NCBI RefSeq assembly: GCF_002217475.1
Contig: NZ_MUHH01000018.1
Coordinates: 62,990 to 97,990, forward strand
Direction: 5' to 3'
DNA from: Flavobacterium tructae
GTDB lineage: Bacteria; Bacteroidota; Bacteroidia; Flavobacteriales; Flavobacteriaceae
DNA length: 35,001 nt
Part shown: positions 17,568 through 26,998 of the stretch, piece after piece
Position numbering within the stretch: the stretch's first letter is position 1
Layout: each line of letters begins with the position of its first letter
Notes under the pieces: model-generated
What the model was told of the DNA's origin: nothing
Seen by the model: the letters and a program-made list of their open reading frames with translations, nothing else
The model's database searches: none
Translations under genes and position numbers: made by a program

Positions 17568-20500
17568 TTATTTCGATAAATAAAGATATCCGTCTTTTTT
17601 ATTATTCTGTAATACATTATTTCCGTCCAGTGATTTGTAGTTAATAATGTAGAAATAAGTTCCCGTTGGTAGTCCGTCAGATTGTTTCACTGTGGTTCGG
17701 CCTCTTGAAATTCCGTCGAAGGCATTGGTTTGATTGTTGTAATTGTGTGTTTCAAATACTAATACCCCCCAACGGTTATAGATTTCTACATCATTCTCAG
17801 GATAACAAGTGGTATCGCCAATACTGTCTATAGTGAAGACATCGTTGATTCCGTCACCATTTGGAGAGAAAGCATTGTGAACTACTATACTTCCACAGGC
17901 AAGTACTTTACAATCATCATTTATTGCCATATTCAGTACAATACTTCTTGGACAGCTGGCATCAGGTATTTTGTATTCGAATGTATAATTACCTATTGCC
18001 AGACCTAAAGGATTAAAATTGTTTCCTTGTATGCTGTTGGTATTACTGTTATCTACCCAGATTCCGTTAGTAGGAGTGTTTTCAGGTAACAATGATAGCA
18101 AGTTAATAATGGTTGAATCATCGTTACAGGCTGTACTACTAACAGTCGTTGTTTCGTTAGGAGTTGCTGTGATTGTAACAGTGGCAGTTGCAGTACAGGC
18201 TTGATTTCCTTTGTTTACAGAAGATGTTGCTGTAAGAGTGTATGTACCGGCCGGTAAATTGGTATTTCCAACAGTTTCATTTTTTTCATTTTTAATGATA
18301 ACGGTCGAACCTGGGCTACTAGTTACCTGGATTGAACCAGTTCTTCCGTTCGAACAGTTCACATTTGTAGCAACTCCGGATACAGAAACTTTGTTTTCTA
18401 CAGTAAAGGTTTGAGTCAGTAGTGTTTTATTACCGGCACAATCTGTTAAAGTATAAGTTCTTGTTAGGATGTAAGGACTTCCATCACAACCGCTTCCTCC
18501 ATTATTGGCGTCACTTACAGTAATGTTTACCGTACTGCTGCAATTATCCACAGCATTGGTTATGTCGCTCGGATTTCCAACTGGGATATCAGCAATAGTT
18601 TGCAGATTTGCTACATTTACCGGAGCTGTTCCTGTAGGTGGAGTAGTATCTCTAACGGTTATGATCTGAGTGTAAGAAATTGTATTTCCACTACAATCAC
18701 TGGTGGTCCATTTACGGGTTAAAGTATAATTTGTACTACATTGATTTTCAGTACTACTTTTTGTTTCGCTGAAAACAATTGGTAAGTTACCACTACAATT
18801 ATCGGAAGCTTCCATATTTGCCGGTTGAGGTACTGCATCACAAGAAACAGTAATATCGGCAGGTAGTGTTCCGGTAAAGGTTGGTTTTGTAGTATCCTGA
18901 ATAGTAATCACCTGAGTGAAGGTATCTGAGGTATTTCCACAATCGTCTTTCACAGTCCAGGTATTGGTATACGTTCCGGCATTAGAACAACCTTCAGAAG
19001 CTAGAAAAGCACCGCTTACTTTTACAATATTCGAAACATTAGTATCACATGCGTCTGTAGCGGTTGGGAATAAAGCTTGTGCGGCAGTTAAAGCTGCAGT
19101 ATCGCTACATTCTACTGTTTTGTTTAAAGAAGCAGTTTGTGTAGACCATGTTGGTTTTGAAGTATCCTGAATAGTAATTACCTGAGTAAAAGTATCAGAA
19201 GTATTTCCACAATCGTCTTTCACGGTCCAGGTATTGGTATACGTTCCTGCATTAGCACAACCTTGAGAGGCCACAAAAGCACCGCTTACTTTTACGATGT
19301 TTGAAACATTAGTGTCGCAAGCATCTGTAGCCGTTGGGAATAAAGCCTGTGCGGCAGTTAAAGCTGCTGTATCGCTACATTCTATCGTTTTGTTTAAAGA
19401 AGCAGCTACAGTAGACCATGTTGGTTTTGAAGTATCCTGAATAGTAATCACCTGAGTGAAAGTATCAGAAGTATTTCCACAATCGTCTTTCACGGTCCAG
19501 GTATTGGTATACGTTCCTGCATTAGCACAACCTTGAGAGGCCACAAAAGCACCGCTTACTTTTACGATGTTTGAAACATTAGTGTCGCAAGCATCTGTAG
19601 CTGTTGGGAATAAAGCCTGTGCGGCAGTTAAAGCTGCTGTATCGCTACATTCTATCGTTTTGTTTAAAGAAGCAGCTGCAGTAGACCATGTTGGTTTTGA
19701 AGTATCCTGAATAGTAATCACCTGAGTGAAAATATCAGAAGTATTTCCACAATCGTCTTTCACAGTCCAGGTATTGGTATACGTTCCGGCATTAGCGCAA
19801 CCTTGAGAGGCCACAAAAGCGCCGCTTACTTTTACGATGTTTGAGACATTAGTGTCGCAAGCATCTGTAGCTGTTGGGAATAAAGCCTGTGCGGCAGTTA
19901 AAGCTGCTGTGTCACTACATTCTATCGTTTTGTTTAAAGAAGCAGTTTGTGTAGACCATGTTGGTTTTGAAGTATCCTGAATAGTAATCACCTGAGTGAA
20001 AGTATCAGAAGTATTTCCACAATCGTCTTTCACAGTCCAGGTATTGGTATACGTTCCGGCATTAGCGCAACCTTGAGAGGCCACAAAAGCGCCGCTTACT
20101 TTTACGATGTTTGAGACATTAGTGTCGCAAGCATCTGTAGCTGTTGGGAATAAAGCCTGTGCGGCAGTTAAAGCTGCAGTATCGCTACATTCTATTGTTT
20201 TGTTTAAAGAAGCAGCTGCAGTAGACCATGTTGGTTTAGAAGTATCCTGAATAGTAATCACCTGAGTAAAAGTATCAGAGGTATTTCCACAATCGTCTTT
20301 CACGGTCCAGGTATTGGTATACGTTCCGGCATTAGCGCAACCTTGAGAGGCCACAAAAGCACCGCTTACTTTTACAATATTCGAAACATTAGTATCACAA
20401 GCGTCTGTAGCTGTTGGGAATAAAGCCTGTGCGGCAGTTAAAGCTGCTGTGTCGCTACATTCTATTGTTTTGTTTAAAGAAGCAGCTGCAGTAGACCAGG

Positions 20501-23500
20501 TAGGAGCAGAAATATCTTGTACAATGATCACCTGACTAACGGGAAGAGAGATATTTCCACAGGCATCAACAGCAGTCCAGGTTCTGGTTTGTGTATAGGA
20601 ACCCGCACATCCACCAGGTGTAATAACATCTTTGTAAGTTAAGGATGAAATCACTCCATTATTATCTGTTGCGGTGGCAGTAGCAAATACTGGTGTCGCA
20701 GGACAATTAATAGTAGAAGTTTGTGGCAGAGGGTCAATTACTGGTTTAATAGAATCGCCGTCGATAATAGTAACTGATTTAGATATAGTACAAGAGTTTG
20801 CATCTGTAACCGTTACAGTATAAGTTCCGGCAGTAAGAGCACTTGCTGTAGCTGCTGTTCCACCAGATGGAGACCATAGATAAGTATATCCTGGAGTTCC
20901 ACCGGAAACATTTACAGTAGCTGATCCCGTATTATCACCTCCACAACCTACATTCATTTGTGAAGTAGTAGCGGTTAGAACTGTTGGTTCAGTGATCGTA
21001 AAAGTTTTAGTGATGGAACAAAGATTTGCATCTTTTATGGTCACGGTGTATGTTCCGGCGGCTAAATTAGAAGCCGTTGCTGCAGATCCTCCAGATGGAG
21101 CCCAGGAGTAAGTATAGGCTCCGGTTCCTCCTGAAACTGTTACCGTTGCAGAACCATTTGTTCCGGCATTACAAGACACATTCGTTTGTGAAGTTGTAGC
21201 AGTCAATGCAGCTGCAGGTTCGGTGATGGTTACAGTTTTAGTAATCGTACAAAGATTAGCATCTTTAATCGTCACAGTGTAAGTTCCGGCTGCTAAATTA
21301 GAAGCGGTTGCTGCAGATCCCCCTGATGGTGACCAGGAATAGGTATAAGCTCCGGTTCCTCCTGTAGGTGTTACTGTTGCAGAACCTGTTGTATTTGATT
21401 TACAAAGTATATTGGTTTGTGAGGTGGTTGCAGTTATAGCGGTTGGTTCTGTGATGGTAAAAGTTTTAGTAATCGTACAAAGATTAGCATCTTTTATGGT
21501 CACGGTGTATGTTCCGGCAGCTAAATTAGAAGCTGTTGCTGAAGATCCTCCAGATGGTGCCCAAGAGTAAGTGTAGGCTCCGGTTCCTCCTGAAACTGTT
21601 ACCGTTGCAGAACCTGTTGTTCCTGCATTACAAGCTACATTGGTTTGTGAGGTAGTAGCAGTTAGAGCTGCAGCTGGTTCGGTAATGGTTACGGTTTTAG
21701 TGATGGAACAAAGATTAGCATCTTTTATGGTCACAGTATACGTTCCGGCTGTTAAGTTAGAAGCCGTTGCTGCTGATCCTCCAGATGGTGACCAGGAATA
21801 CGTATAGGCTCCCGTTCCTCCTGTAGGTGTAACTGTTGCAGACCCCGTTGCATCTGATTTACAAAGTACGTTGGTTTGCGAAGTAGTAGCAGTTATAGTG
21901 CTTGGCTCTGTGATCGTAAAAGTTTTAGTAATCGTACACAGATTAGCATCTTTTATGGTCACAGTATAAGTTCCGGCTGCTAAGTTAGAAGCTGTTGCTG
22001 CAGACCCTCCAGATGGTGCCCAGGAATAAGTGTAGGCTCCGGTTCCTCCCGAAACTGTTACCGTTGCAGATCCTGTTGCTCCTGAATTACAAGACGCATT
22101 GGTTTGTGAAGTAGTGGCAGTTAAAGCAGCTGCAGGTTCGGTAATGGTTACTGTTTTAGTAATTGTACACAGATTAGCATCTTTTATGGTCACGGTATAC
22201 GTTCCGGCAGCTAAGTTAGAAGCGGTTGCGGCAGATCCCCCAGATGGTGCCCAGGAATAAGTATAGGCTCCGGTTCCTCCTGTAGGTGTTACTGTTGCAG
22301 ATCCCGTTGCATCTGATTTACAAAGTACGTTGGTTTGCGAAGTGGTAGCAGTCAATGCAGCTGCAGGTTCAGTGATGGTAAAAGTTTTAGTGATGGTACA
22401 AAGATTGGCATCTTTAATGGTCACAGTATACGTTCCGGCTGCTAAGTTAGAAGCCGTTGCGGCAGACCCTCCAGATGGTGCCCAGGAATAAGTATAGGCT
22501 CCTGTTCCTCCTGAAACTGTTACCGTTGCAGATCCCGTTGTATCTGATTTACAAAGTACGTTGGTTTGCGAAGTGGTAGCTGTTAGAGCGGCTGCAGGTT
22601 CTGTTATGGTAAAAGTTTTAGTTATACTACAAAGATTAGCATCTTTAATGGTCACGGTATACGTTCCGGCAGCTAAGTTTGAAGCCGTTGCTGCTGATCC
22701 TCCAGATGGTGACCAGGAATACGTATAGGCTCCGGTTCCTCCGGTAGGTGTAACTGTTGCAGACCCCGTTGTATCTGATTTACAAAGTACGTTAGTTTGC
22801 GAAGTAGTTGCAGTTATTGTGCTTGGCTCTGTGATGGTAAAAGTTTTAGTAATCGTACACAGATTTACATCTTTTATGGTCACGGTATACGTTCCGGCAG
22901 CTAAGTTAGAAGCCGTTGCTGCAGATCCTCCAGATGGTGCCCAGGAATAAGTGTATGCTCCGGTTCCTCCCGAAACTGTTACCGTTGCAGACCCTGTTGC
23001 TCCTGAATTACAAGACGCATTGGTTTGCGAAGTGGTAGCAGTTAATGCAGCTGCAGGTTCAGTGATGGTAAACGTTTTAGTGATGGTACAAAGATTGGCG
23101 TCTTTAATTGTCACGGTATAAGTTCCCGCTGCTAAGTTAGAAGCGGTTGCAGCAGATCCCCCAGATGGTGCCCAGGAATACGTATAGGCTCCTGTTCCTC
23201 CTGTAGGTGTCACTGTTGCAGACCCTGTTGCATCTGATTTACAAAGTACGTTGGTTTGCGAAGTAGTAGCTGTTAAAGCAGCTGCTGGTTCAGTGATGGT
23301 AAAAGTTTTAGTGATGGTACACAGATTAGCATCTTTAATGGTCACAGTATACGTTCCTGCTGCTAAGTTTGAAGCCGTTGCTGCAGATCCTCCAGATGGT
23401 GCCCATGAATAAGTATAGGCTCCTGTTCCTCCTGAAACTGTTACAGTTGCAGACCCCGTTGCATCTGATTTACAAAGCACGTTGGTTTGCGAAGTAGTAG

Positions 23501-26006
23501 CAGTTAGAGCGGCTGCAGGCTCGGTGATAGTAAAAGTTTTAGTGATGGTACAAAGATTGGCGTCTTTTATGGTGACAGTATAAGTTCCTGCTGCTAAGTT
23601 AGAAGCCGTAGCGGCTGATCCCCCAGATGGCGCCCATGAATAAGTATAAGCTCCTGTTCCTCCCGAAACGGTTACCGTAGCAGATCCCGTTGTATCTGAT
23701 TTACAAAGTACGTTAGTTTGCGAAGTAGTTGCAGTTAATGCAGCTGTAGGTTCTGTGATAGTAAAAGTTTTAGTAATCGTACAAAGATTAGCATCTTTAA
23801 TCGTCACAGTATACGTTCCGGCAGCTAAGTTAGAAGCCGTTGCCGCAGATCCTCCCGATGGTGACCAGGAATAAGTATAGGCTCCGGTTCCTCCTGCAGG
23901 TGTAACTGTTGCAGATCCCGTTGCATCTGATTTACAAAGTACGTTGGTCTGAGAAGTAGTTGCTGTTAAAGCAGCTGCAGGTTCAGTGATGGTAAAAGTT
24001 TTAGTGATGGTACAAAGATTTGCATCTTTAATGGTCACAGTATACGTTCCGGCAGCTAAGTTAGAAGCGGTTGCGGCAGATCCTCCGGATGGTGACCAAG
24101 AGTAGGTATAGGCTCCGGTTCCTCCAGTAGGCGTTACCGTTGCAGAACCAGTTGTGCCTGATTTACAAAGTACGTTGGTTTGCGAAGTAGTAGCCGTTAT
24201 AGCCGTTGGTTCTGTGATCGTGAAAGTTTTAGTAATCGTGCAAAGATTGGCGTCTTTAATGGTTACGGTATAAGTTCCGGCAGCTAAATTAGAAGCCGTT
24301 GCTGAGGTTTGTACCGGAGTTGTGTTCCAGGAATAGGTATAAGGTGCAGTTCCTCCGGCAGGAGTTACCGTCGCAGAACCTGTTGTTCCTGCATTACAAG
24401 CCACATTAGTTTGTGATGTGGTAGCGGTTAAGACAGCAGTCGGCTCCGTAATAATGATTTGTTTGGTACCAGTACATCCTTTGGAATCAGTAGCGGTTAC
24501 AGTGTAAGTTCCGGCAGCTAAGTTAGAAGCCGTTGCTGAGGTTTGTACCGGAGTTGTATTCCAGGAGTAGGTATAAGGCGCAGTTCCTCCCGAAGCAGTT
24601 ACCGTTGCAGAACCTGTTGTTCCTCCTTTGCATTTTACGTCAACATGAGAAGCGACAGTTTCGGTTATCACAATGTTAGTTTGACTTACAACAACTGGTT
24701 TTGTATCGGAACAACCGGATTGTGTGTTTTGACCTTTAATGTAATAAGTTCCTACCGGCGCTGCAGTTGGCGTATTGTACGGAATAGTGGCAGCGGCATC
24801 TTGCCAATAGGTGTAAGTTAGCCCCGAAGTACTTCCTGCGGTAACGGCTGGTAAAGTAAGGTTTGCAGTTCCATTTACACATACAGGCGCAGGATTAGTG
24901 ATAACCAAAGTGTTTGTAGCAAAACTTTTTGCTTTTAAAAATACACCGGCATCCCATTTTTGATCTGAGGCATCGGCAATAGCCATTTTTATTTTATAAT
25001 TTTGTCCAGGTGTAACAGCATAAGTAGCAGTAAGAACAACTGTTGAGCCGTCATATTCCATGGTTGTAGAAGCAGGAGGGTTGTTTACATAGTACGAGTC
25101 GTTTACTGCCGGGAATGCCACATTGTTTACATTGGTTCCGGCTGAGTGTATGTTGTTTATGGTTACGGCATCACCGTTTGGCAATTGCGCAAGATTGATC
25201 GCGTTGTTGGTATAGGTTCCGGTAATTCCAGGACCACTTAAAAAGAATCCGAAAGCATCGTTAAATTGTGTGTTTACATATTCCAGATATTCTTCCGATG
25301 CAAAAACGAATTTGAATTCTACAAGATTTCCATCCGGAATAAAATTGAATTCTAATATAGAAGCATCACGCATCGTTCTACCAGAGATGGCACTCAAATC
25401 CTGATCATTTGCTTCATTTACCATCTCGTCTGATTTGTTGGTGTACGTATTCGGCCCCATGGCAGAGCTAATTTTACCTGTCGATAAAAGAAGCCCTTCG
25501 TCGATAGGAAAGGTTGAGGTTCCCTTACTGAAATAACCCAATTGGCGGTCTCCGGCAGTGGCAGACCAGGTGTGGTTGACCCAGGTCCAGTTGTTATTGT
25601 TATTTCTGTAATAACCGAAGCGAACATTACTGATGGTCAAACAGCCGGATGTTAATATATTACGAACAAGCTGATCCGCATTATAAGCATTATAACCTGT
25701 TGAGGGATTGGCGACATCAATAGAGCCGGCAACAGCTGCCAATGCACTAACGGCCTCTGTAGAAGCTGTTGTTTTCGCTGTCTTTGAGGTTGCCTTGCTA
25801 TAGGGAAGAGTATTTCCATATCTAACAGGAATTTCCTGAGCAACAACTGCCGAAGAGTACATGGCTAATCCTAAAATTAAAATTAAAAATGATTTTAAAC
25901 TAATTTTGGAAAAGGCATCTTGTTGAACATTTTTGTGAAACGGGAAAAAATAGGTACCACATTTAATGAAATTTCCCACTTCTTGTAGAGTAGTTTTAGT
26001 TTTCAT
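17568..26006 (-). CDS. Giant SprB-like repeat adhesin with type B T9SS tail
   Basis: The 2812-residue surface protein has an unusually long N-region (about 36 residues) before the signal helix (about 38-57, ending AVVAQ). A choice-of-anchor-L-type domain (about 100-365) contains VEFKFVFASEEYLEYV and FGFFLSGPG. An Ig-like segment follows, then 17 SprB-type repeats (about 446-1748) and a single HYR-like unit. Six near-identical 90-residue units carry ECSDTAALTAAQALFPTATD (about 1840-2378). Further divergent beta domains lead to a type B C-terminal domain (about 2710-2812) starting with HNAFSPNGDGINDVF and containing IYNRWG and PTGTYFYIINY. SprB-like proteins are mobile adhesins in gliding; whether this strain glides is not shown here. 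The cognate PorP/SprF-like gene is directly downstream. Confidence 0.93.
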   Translation of the reverse strand: MKTKTTLQEVGNFIKCGTYFFPFHKNVQQDAFSKISLKSFLILILGLAMYSSAVVAQEIPVRYGNTLPYSKATSKTAKTTASTEAVSALAAVAGSIDVANPSTGYNAYNADQLVRNILTSGCLTISNVRFGYYRNNNNNWTWVNHTWSATAGDRQLGYFSKGTSTFPIDEGLLLSTGKISSAMGPNTYTNKSDEMVNEANDQDLSAISGRTMRDASILEFNFIPDGNLVEFKFVFASEEYLEYVNTQFNDAFGFFLSGPGITGTYTNNAINLAQLPNGDAVTINNIHSAGTNVNNVAFPAVNDSYYVNNPPASTTMEYDGSTVVLTATYAVTPGQNYKIKMAIADASDQKWDAGVFLKAKSFATNTLVITNPAPVCVNGTANLTLPAVTAGSTSGLTYTYWQDAAATIPYNTPTAAPVGTYYIKGQNTQSGCSDTKPVVVSQTNIVITETVASHVDVKCKGGTTGSATVTASGGTAPYTYSWNTTPVQTSATASNLAAGTYTVTATDSKGCTGTKQIIITEPTAVLTATTSQTNVACNAGTTGSATVTPAGGTAPYTYSWNTTPVQTSATASNLAAGTYTVTIKDANLCTITKTFTITEPTAITATTSQTNVLCKSGTTGSATVTPTGGTGAYTYSWSPSGGSAATASNLAAGTYTVTIKDANLCTITKTFTITEPAAALTATTSQTNVLCKSDATGSATVTPAGGTGAYTYSWSPSGGSAATASNLAAGTYTVTIKDANLCTITKTFTITEPTAALTATTSQTNVLCKSDTTGSATVTVSGGTGAYTYSWAPSGGSAATASNLAAGTYTVTIKDANLCTITKTFTITEPAAALTATTSQTNVLCKSDATGSATVTVSGGTGAYTYSWAPSGGSAATASNLAAGTYTVTIKDANLCTITKTFTITEPAAALTATTSQTNVLCKSDATGSATVTPTGGTGAYTYSWAPSGGSAATASNLAAGTYTVTIKDANLCTITKTFTITEPAAALTATTSQTNASCNSGATGSATVTVSGGTGAYTYSWAPSGGSAATASNLAAGTYTVTIKDVNLCTITKTFTITEPSTITATTSQTNVLCKSDTTGSATVTPTGGTGAYTYSWSPSGGSAATASNLAAGTYTVTIKDANLCSITKTFTITEPAAALTATTSQTNVLCKSDTTGSATVTVSGGTGAYTYSWAPSGGSAATASNLAAGTYTVTIKDANLCTITKTFTITEPAAALTATTSQTNVLCKSDATGSATVTPTGGTGAYTYSWAPSGGSAATASNLAAGTYTVTIKDANLCTITKTVTITEPAAALTATTSQTNASCNSGATGSATVTVSGGTGAYTYSWAPSGGSAATASNLAAGTYTVTIKDANLCTITKTFTITEPSTITATTSQTNVLCKSDATGSATVTPTGGTGAYTYSWSPSGGSAATASNLTAGTYTVTIKDANLCSITKTVTITEPAAALTATTSQTNVACNAGTTGSATVTVSGGTGAYTYSWAPSGGSSATASNLAAGTYTVTIKDANLCTITKTFTITEPTAITATTSQTNILCKSNTTGSATVTPTGGTGAYTYSWSPSGGSAATASNLAAGTYTVTIKDANLCTITKTVTITEPAAALTATTSQTNVSCNAGTNGSATVTVSGGTGAYTYSWAPSGGSAATASNLAAGTYTVTIKDANLCSITKTFTITEPTVLTATTSQMNVGCGGDNTGSATVNVSGGTPGYTYLWSPSGGTAATASALTAGTYTVTVTDANSCTISKSVTIIDGDSIKPVIDPLPQTSTINCPATPVFATATATDNNGVISSLTYKDVITPGGCAGSYTQTRTWTAVDACGNISLPVSQVIIVQDISAPTWSTAAASLNKTIECSDTAALTAAQALFPTATDACDTNVSNIVKVSGAFVASQGCANAGTYTNTWTVKDDCGNTSDTFTQVITIQDTSKPTWSTAAASLNKTIECSDTAALTAAQALFPTATDACDTNVSNIVKVSGAFVASQGCANAGTYTNTWTVKDDCGNTSDTFTQVITIQDTSKPTWSTQTASLNKTIECSDTAALTAAQALFPTATDACDTNVSNIVKVSGAFVASQGCANAGTYTNTWTVKDDCGNTSDIFTQVITIQDTSKPTWSTAAASLNKTIECSDTAALTAAQALFPTATDACDTNVSNIVKVSGAFVASQGCANAGTYTNTWTVKDDCGNTSDTFTQVITIQDTSKPTWSTVAASLNKTIECSDTAALTAAQALFPTATDACDTNVSNIVKVSGAFVASQGCANAGTYTNTWTVKDDCGNTSDTFTQVITIQDTSKPTWSTQTASLNKTVECSDTAALTAAQALFPTATDACDTNVSNIVKVSGAFLASEGCSNAGTYTNTWTVKDDCGNTSDTFTQVITIQDTTKPTFTGTLPADITVSCDAVPQPANMEASDNCSGNLPIVFSETKSSTENQCSTNYTLTRKWTTSDCSGNTISYTQIITVRDTTPPTGTAPVNVANLQTIADIPVGNPSDITNAVDNCSSTVNITVSDANNGGSGCDGSPYILTRTYTLTDCAGNKTLLTQTFTVENKVSVSGVATNVNCSNGRTGSIQVTSSPGSTVIIKNEKNETVGNTNLPAGTYTLTATSSVNKGNQACTATATVTITATPNETTTVSSTACNDDSTIINLLSLLPENTPTNGIWVDNSNTNSIQGNNFNPLGLAIGNYTFEYKIPDASCPRSIVLNMAINDDCKVLACGSIVVHNAFSPNGDGINDVFTIDSIGDTTCYPENDVEIYNRWGVLVFETHNYNNQTNAFDGISRGRTTVKQSDGLPTGTYFYIINYKSLDGNNVLQNNKKDGYLYLSK
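18871..20490 (-). repeat. Six 270-bp tandem repeats within the adhesin gene
   Basis: The landmark GTAGACCATG recurs at 19141, 19411, 19681, 19951 and 20221, with a variant at 20491, exactly 270 bp apart. The unit ending at 18871 is the most diverged. Each unit codes for 90 residues, and the reading frame is kept in all six. The inner units differ by only a few substitutions, implying recent expansion or gene conversion. Confidence 0.92.
20765..24665 (-). repeat. Seventeen SprB-type repeats (228/231 bp) within the adhesin gene
   Basis: Each unit codes for 76-77 residues of the form TTSQTN-x-x-C ... GGTGAYTYSW ... AAGTYTVTIKDANLC ... TEP. CAAAGTACGT recurs at 22321, 22552 and 22783, exactly 231 bp apart. 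Higher-order structure is present: CCTGAATTAC followed by AAGACGCATT occurs at 22081 and 23002, 921 bp apart, which equals three 231-bp units and one 228-bp unit. Each unit has two cysteines. Confidence 0.9.
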
Positions 26007-26507
26007 ATTTTAGGATTTTGTTTTTTGAAGTACTTGTGATATTTTAACAGAACCAAAGTTATAAGGTGTAATTAATTTTGATTTTTTTTCTCCGTAACTA
26101 ACCTAAAAACTCGTTGAAGTGTATTTTTTTTGTTAAATCAAGCGTTAAAAAACACTTTTTTTAGACATTTTTGACAAATAAAAAAGAGTATAAATTTTAT
26201 ATTTTCCATTAAAAACCGAATTTTATAAAAGGTTTAAATATTTAATATTCAATTATTTAGCTTGTTTTTTGAGAATAGTAGTACTATCGACTAAGTGCTT
26301 GATTTAATAGATGAAGAGCACTTTTTTCTAAAAAGAGTGATTCTGCTTTTTTTGATTTTTGAGATTTTAGACTTAGGTGTTCGCTGTTAAAATTTTGTTT
26401 AAATGTTAACAGAAATAAAAAAATGGAAAGGTTTAGAATTTCTTTTGTAAATTAGAAGTTCAATAAAAAAATCATCTTCACTTAAGAAGTTTGTAAACCT
26501 TTTGCTT
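26007..26507. other. Long AT-rich intergenic region between adhesin and sixA-like genes
   Basis: This 501-bp region separates divergent genes and contains no convincing coding frame. It carries the adhesin -7 element (26054-26061). A terminator-like hairpin AAGTGCT (26293-26299) / AGCACTT (26317-26323) with a 17-nt loop and following T tract points along the plus strand. No plus-strand gene ends before it, so it might close a short untranslated RNA. Confidence 0.4.
26054..26061 (-). promoter_or_regulatory. -7 promoter element of the adhesin operon
   Basis: The minus strand reads TAACTTTG, a perfect TAnnTTTG, 47 bp upstream of the adhesin start codon. No TTG lies 17-23 bp further upstream, so the -33 element is weak or absent. 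Confidence 0.5.
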
Positions 26508-26993
26508 ATGAAAAACTTAATTTTAATACGCCATGCAAAATCAAGTTGGGAAGCTCCGTTAAAAGATTTCGACAGACCTTTAATGAAAAAAGGCATTTTA
26601 GATGCACACGATGTATCGTCTACAATTTTAGAGTTTCTTCCTAAAACTTATATAATGTGGAGTAGTACTGCTGCAAGGGCCCTGGAAACAGCGCTTATTT
26701 TTGCACAGAATATTTCTTATCCTCTGGAAAGTATCATTTTTAAAGACGATCTTTATACCTTTGATGACAGACAACTCGAAAAAGTTATCAAATCATGTGA
26801 TAATAGTTTTGAAAGCGTTATTCTTTTTGGACATAACGAGGCTATTACAAATTTTGTTAATAAATTTGGGGATGTTTTTATCGAAAATGTACCTACGTCA
26901 GGCTTTGTATCACTACAGTTTGATGCCGAAAGCTGGGGCAGCATTCATAAAGGTAAAACTCATAAAACAATTTTCCCCAAAGATTTAAAATAG
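26508..26993 (+). CDS. SixA-like histidine phosphatase
   Basis: The 161-residue protein is a single histidine-phosphatase (phosphoglycerate-mutase-like) domain. The catalytic RHA motif is at the N-terminus (LILIRHAKSSWE, His9), with DRPLMKKG near 22-29 and the second catalytic histidine in LFGHNEA. Length and the RHAKSSW variant fit the SixA branch, which dephosphorylates phosphohistidine. The ATG at 26508 is preferred to an in-frame TTG at 26502. Its stop is 5 bp before the ppk1 start, so the two are surely co-transcribed, suggesting a link to polyphosphate or phosphohistidine metabolism. Confidence 0.88.
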   Translation: MKNLILIRHAKSSWEAPLKDFDRPLMKKGILDAHDVSSTILEFLPKTYIMWSSTAARALETALIFAQNISYPLESIIFKDDLYTFDDRQLEKVIKSCDNSFESVILFGHNEAITNFVNKFGDVFIENVPTSGFVSLQFDAESWGSIHKGKTHKTIFPKDLK

Positions 26994-26998
26994 ATAAA

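Noticed and set aside
20765..24665. CRISPR-like regular repeats
   Set aside because: The 228/231-bp periodicity is in frame within one 2812-codon gene and encodes SprB-type protein repeats; there are no short direct repeats with unique spacers.
24543..24821. Open frames on the strand opposite the adhesin gene (also near 18019-18414 and 18916-19170)
   Set aside because: They are by-products of the biased Thr/Ala/Gly/Ser codon content of the adhesin and show no coherent domain pattern.
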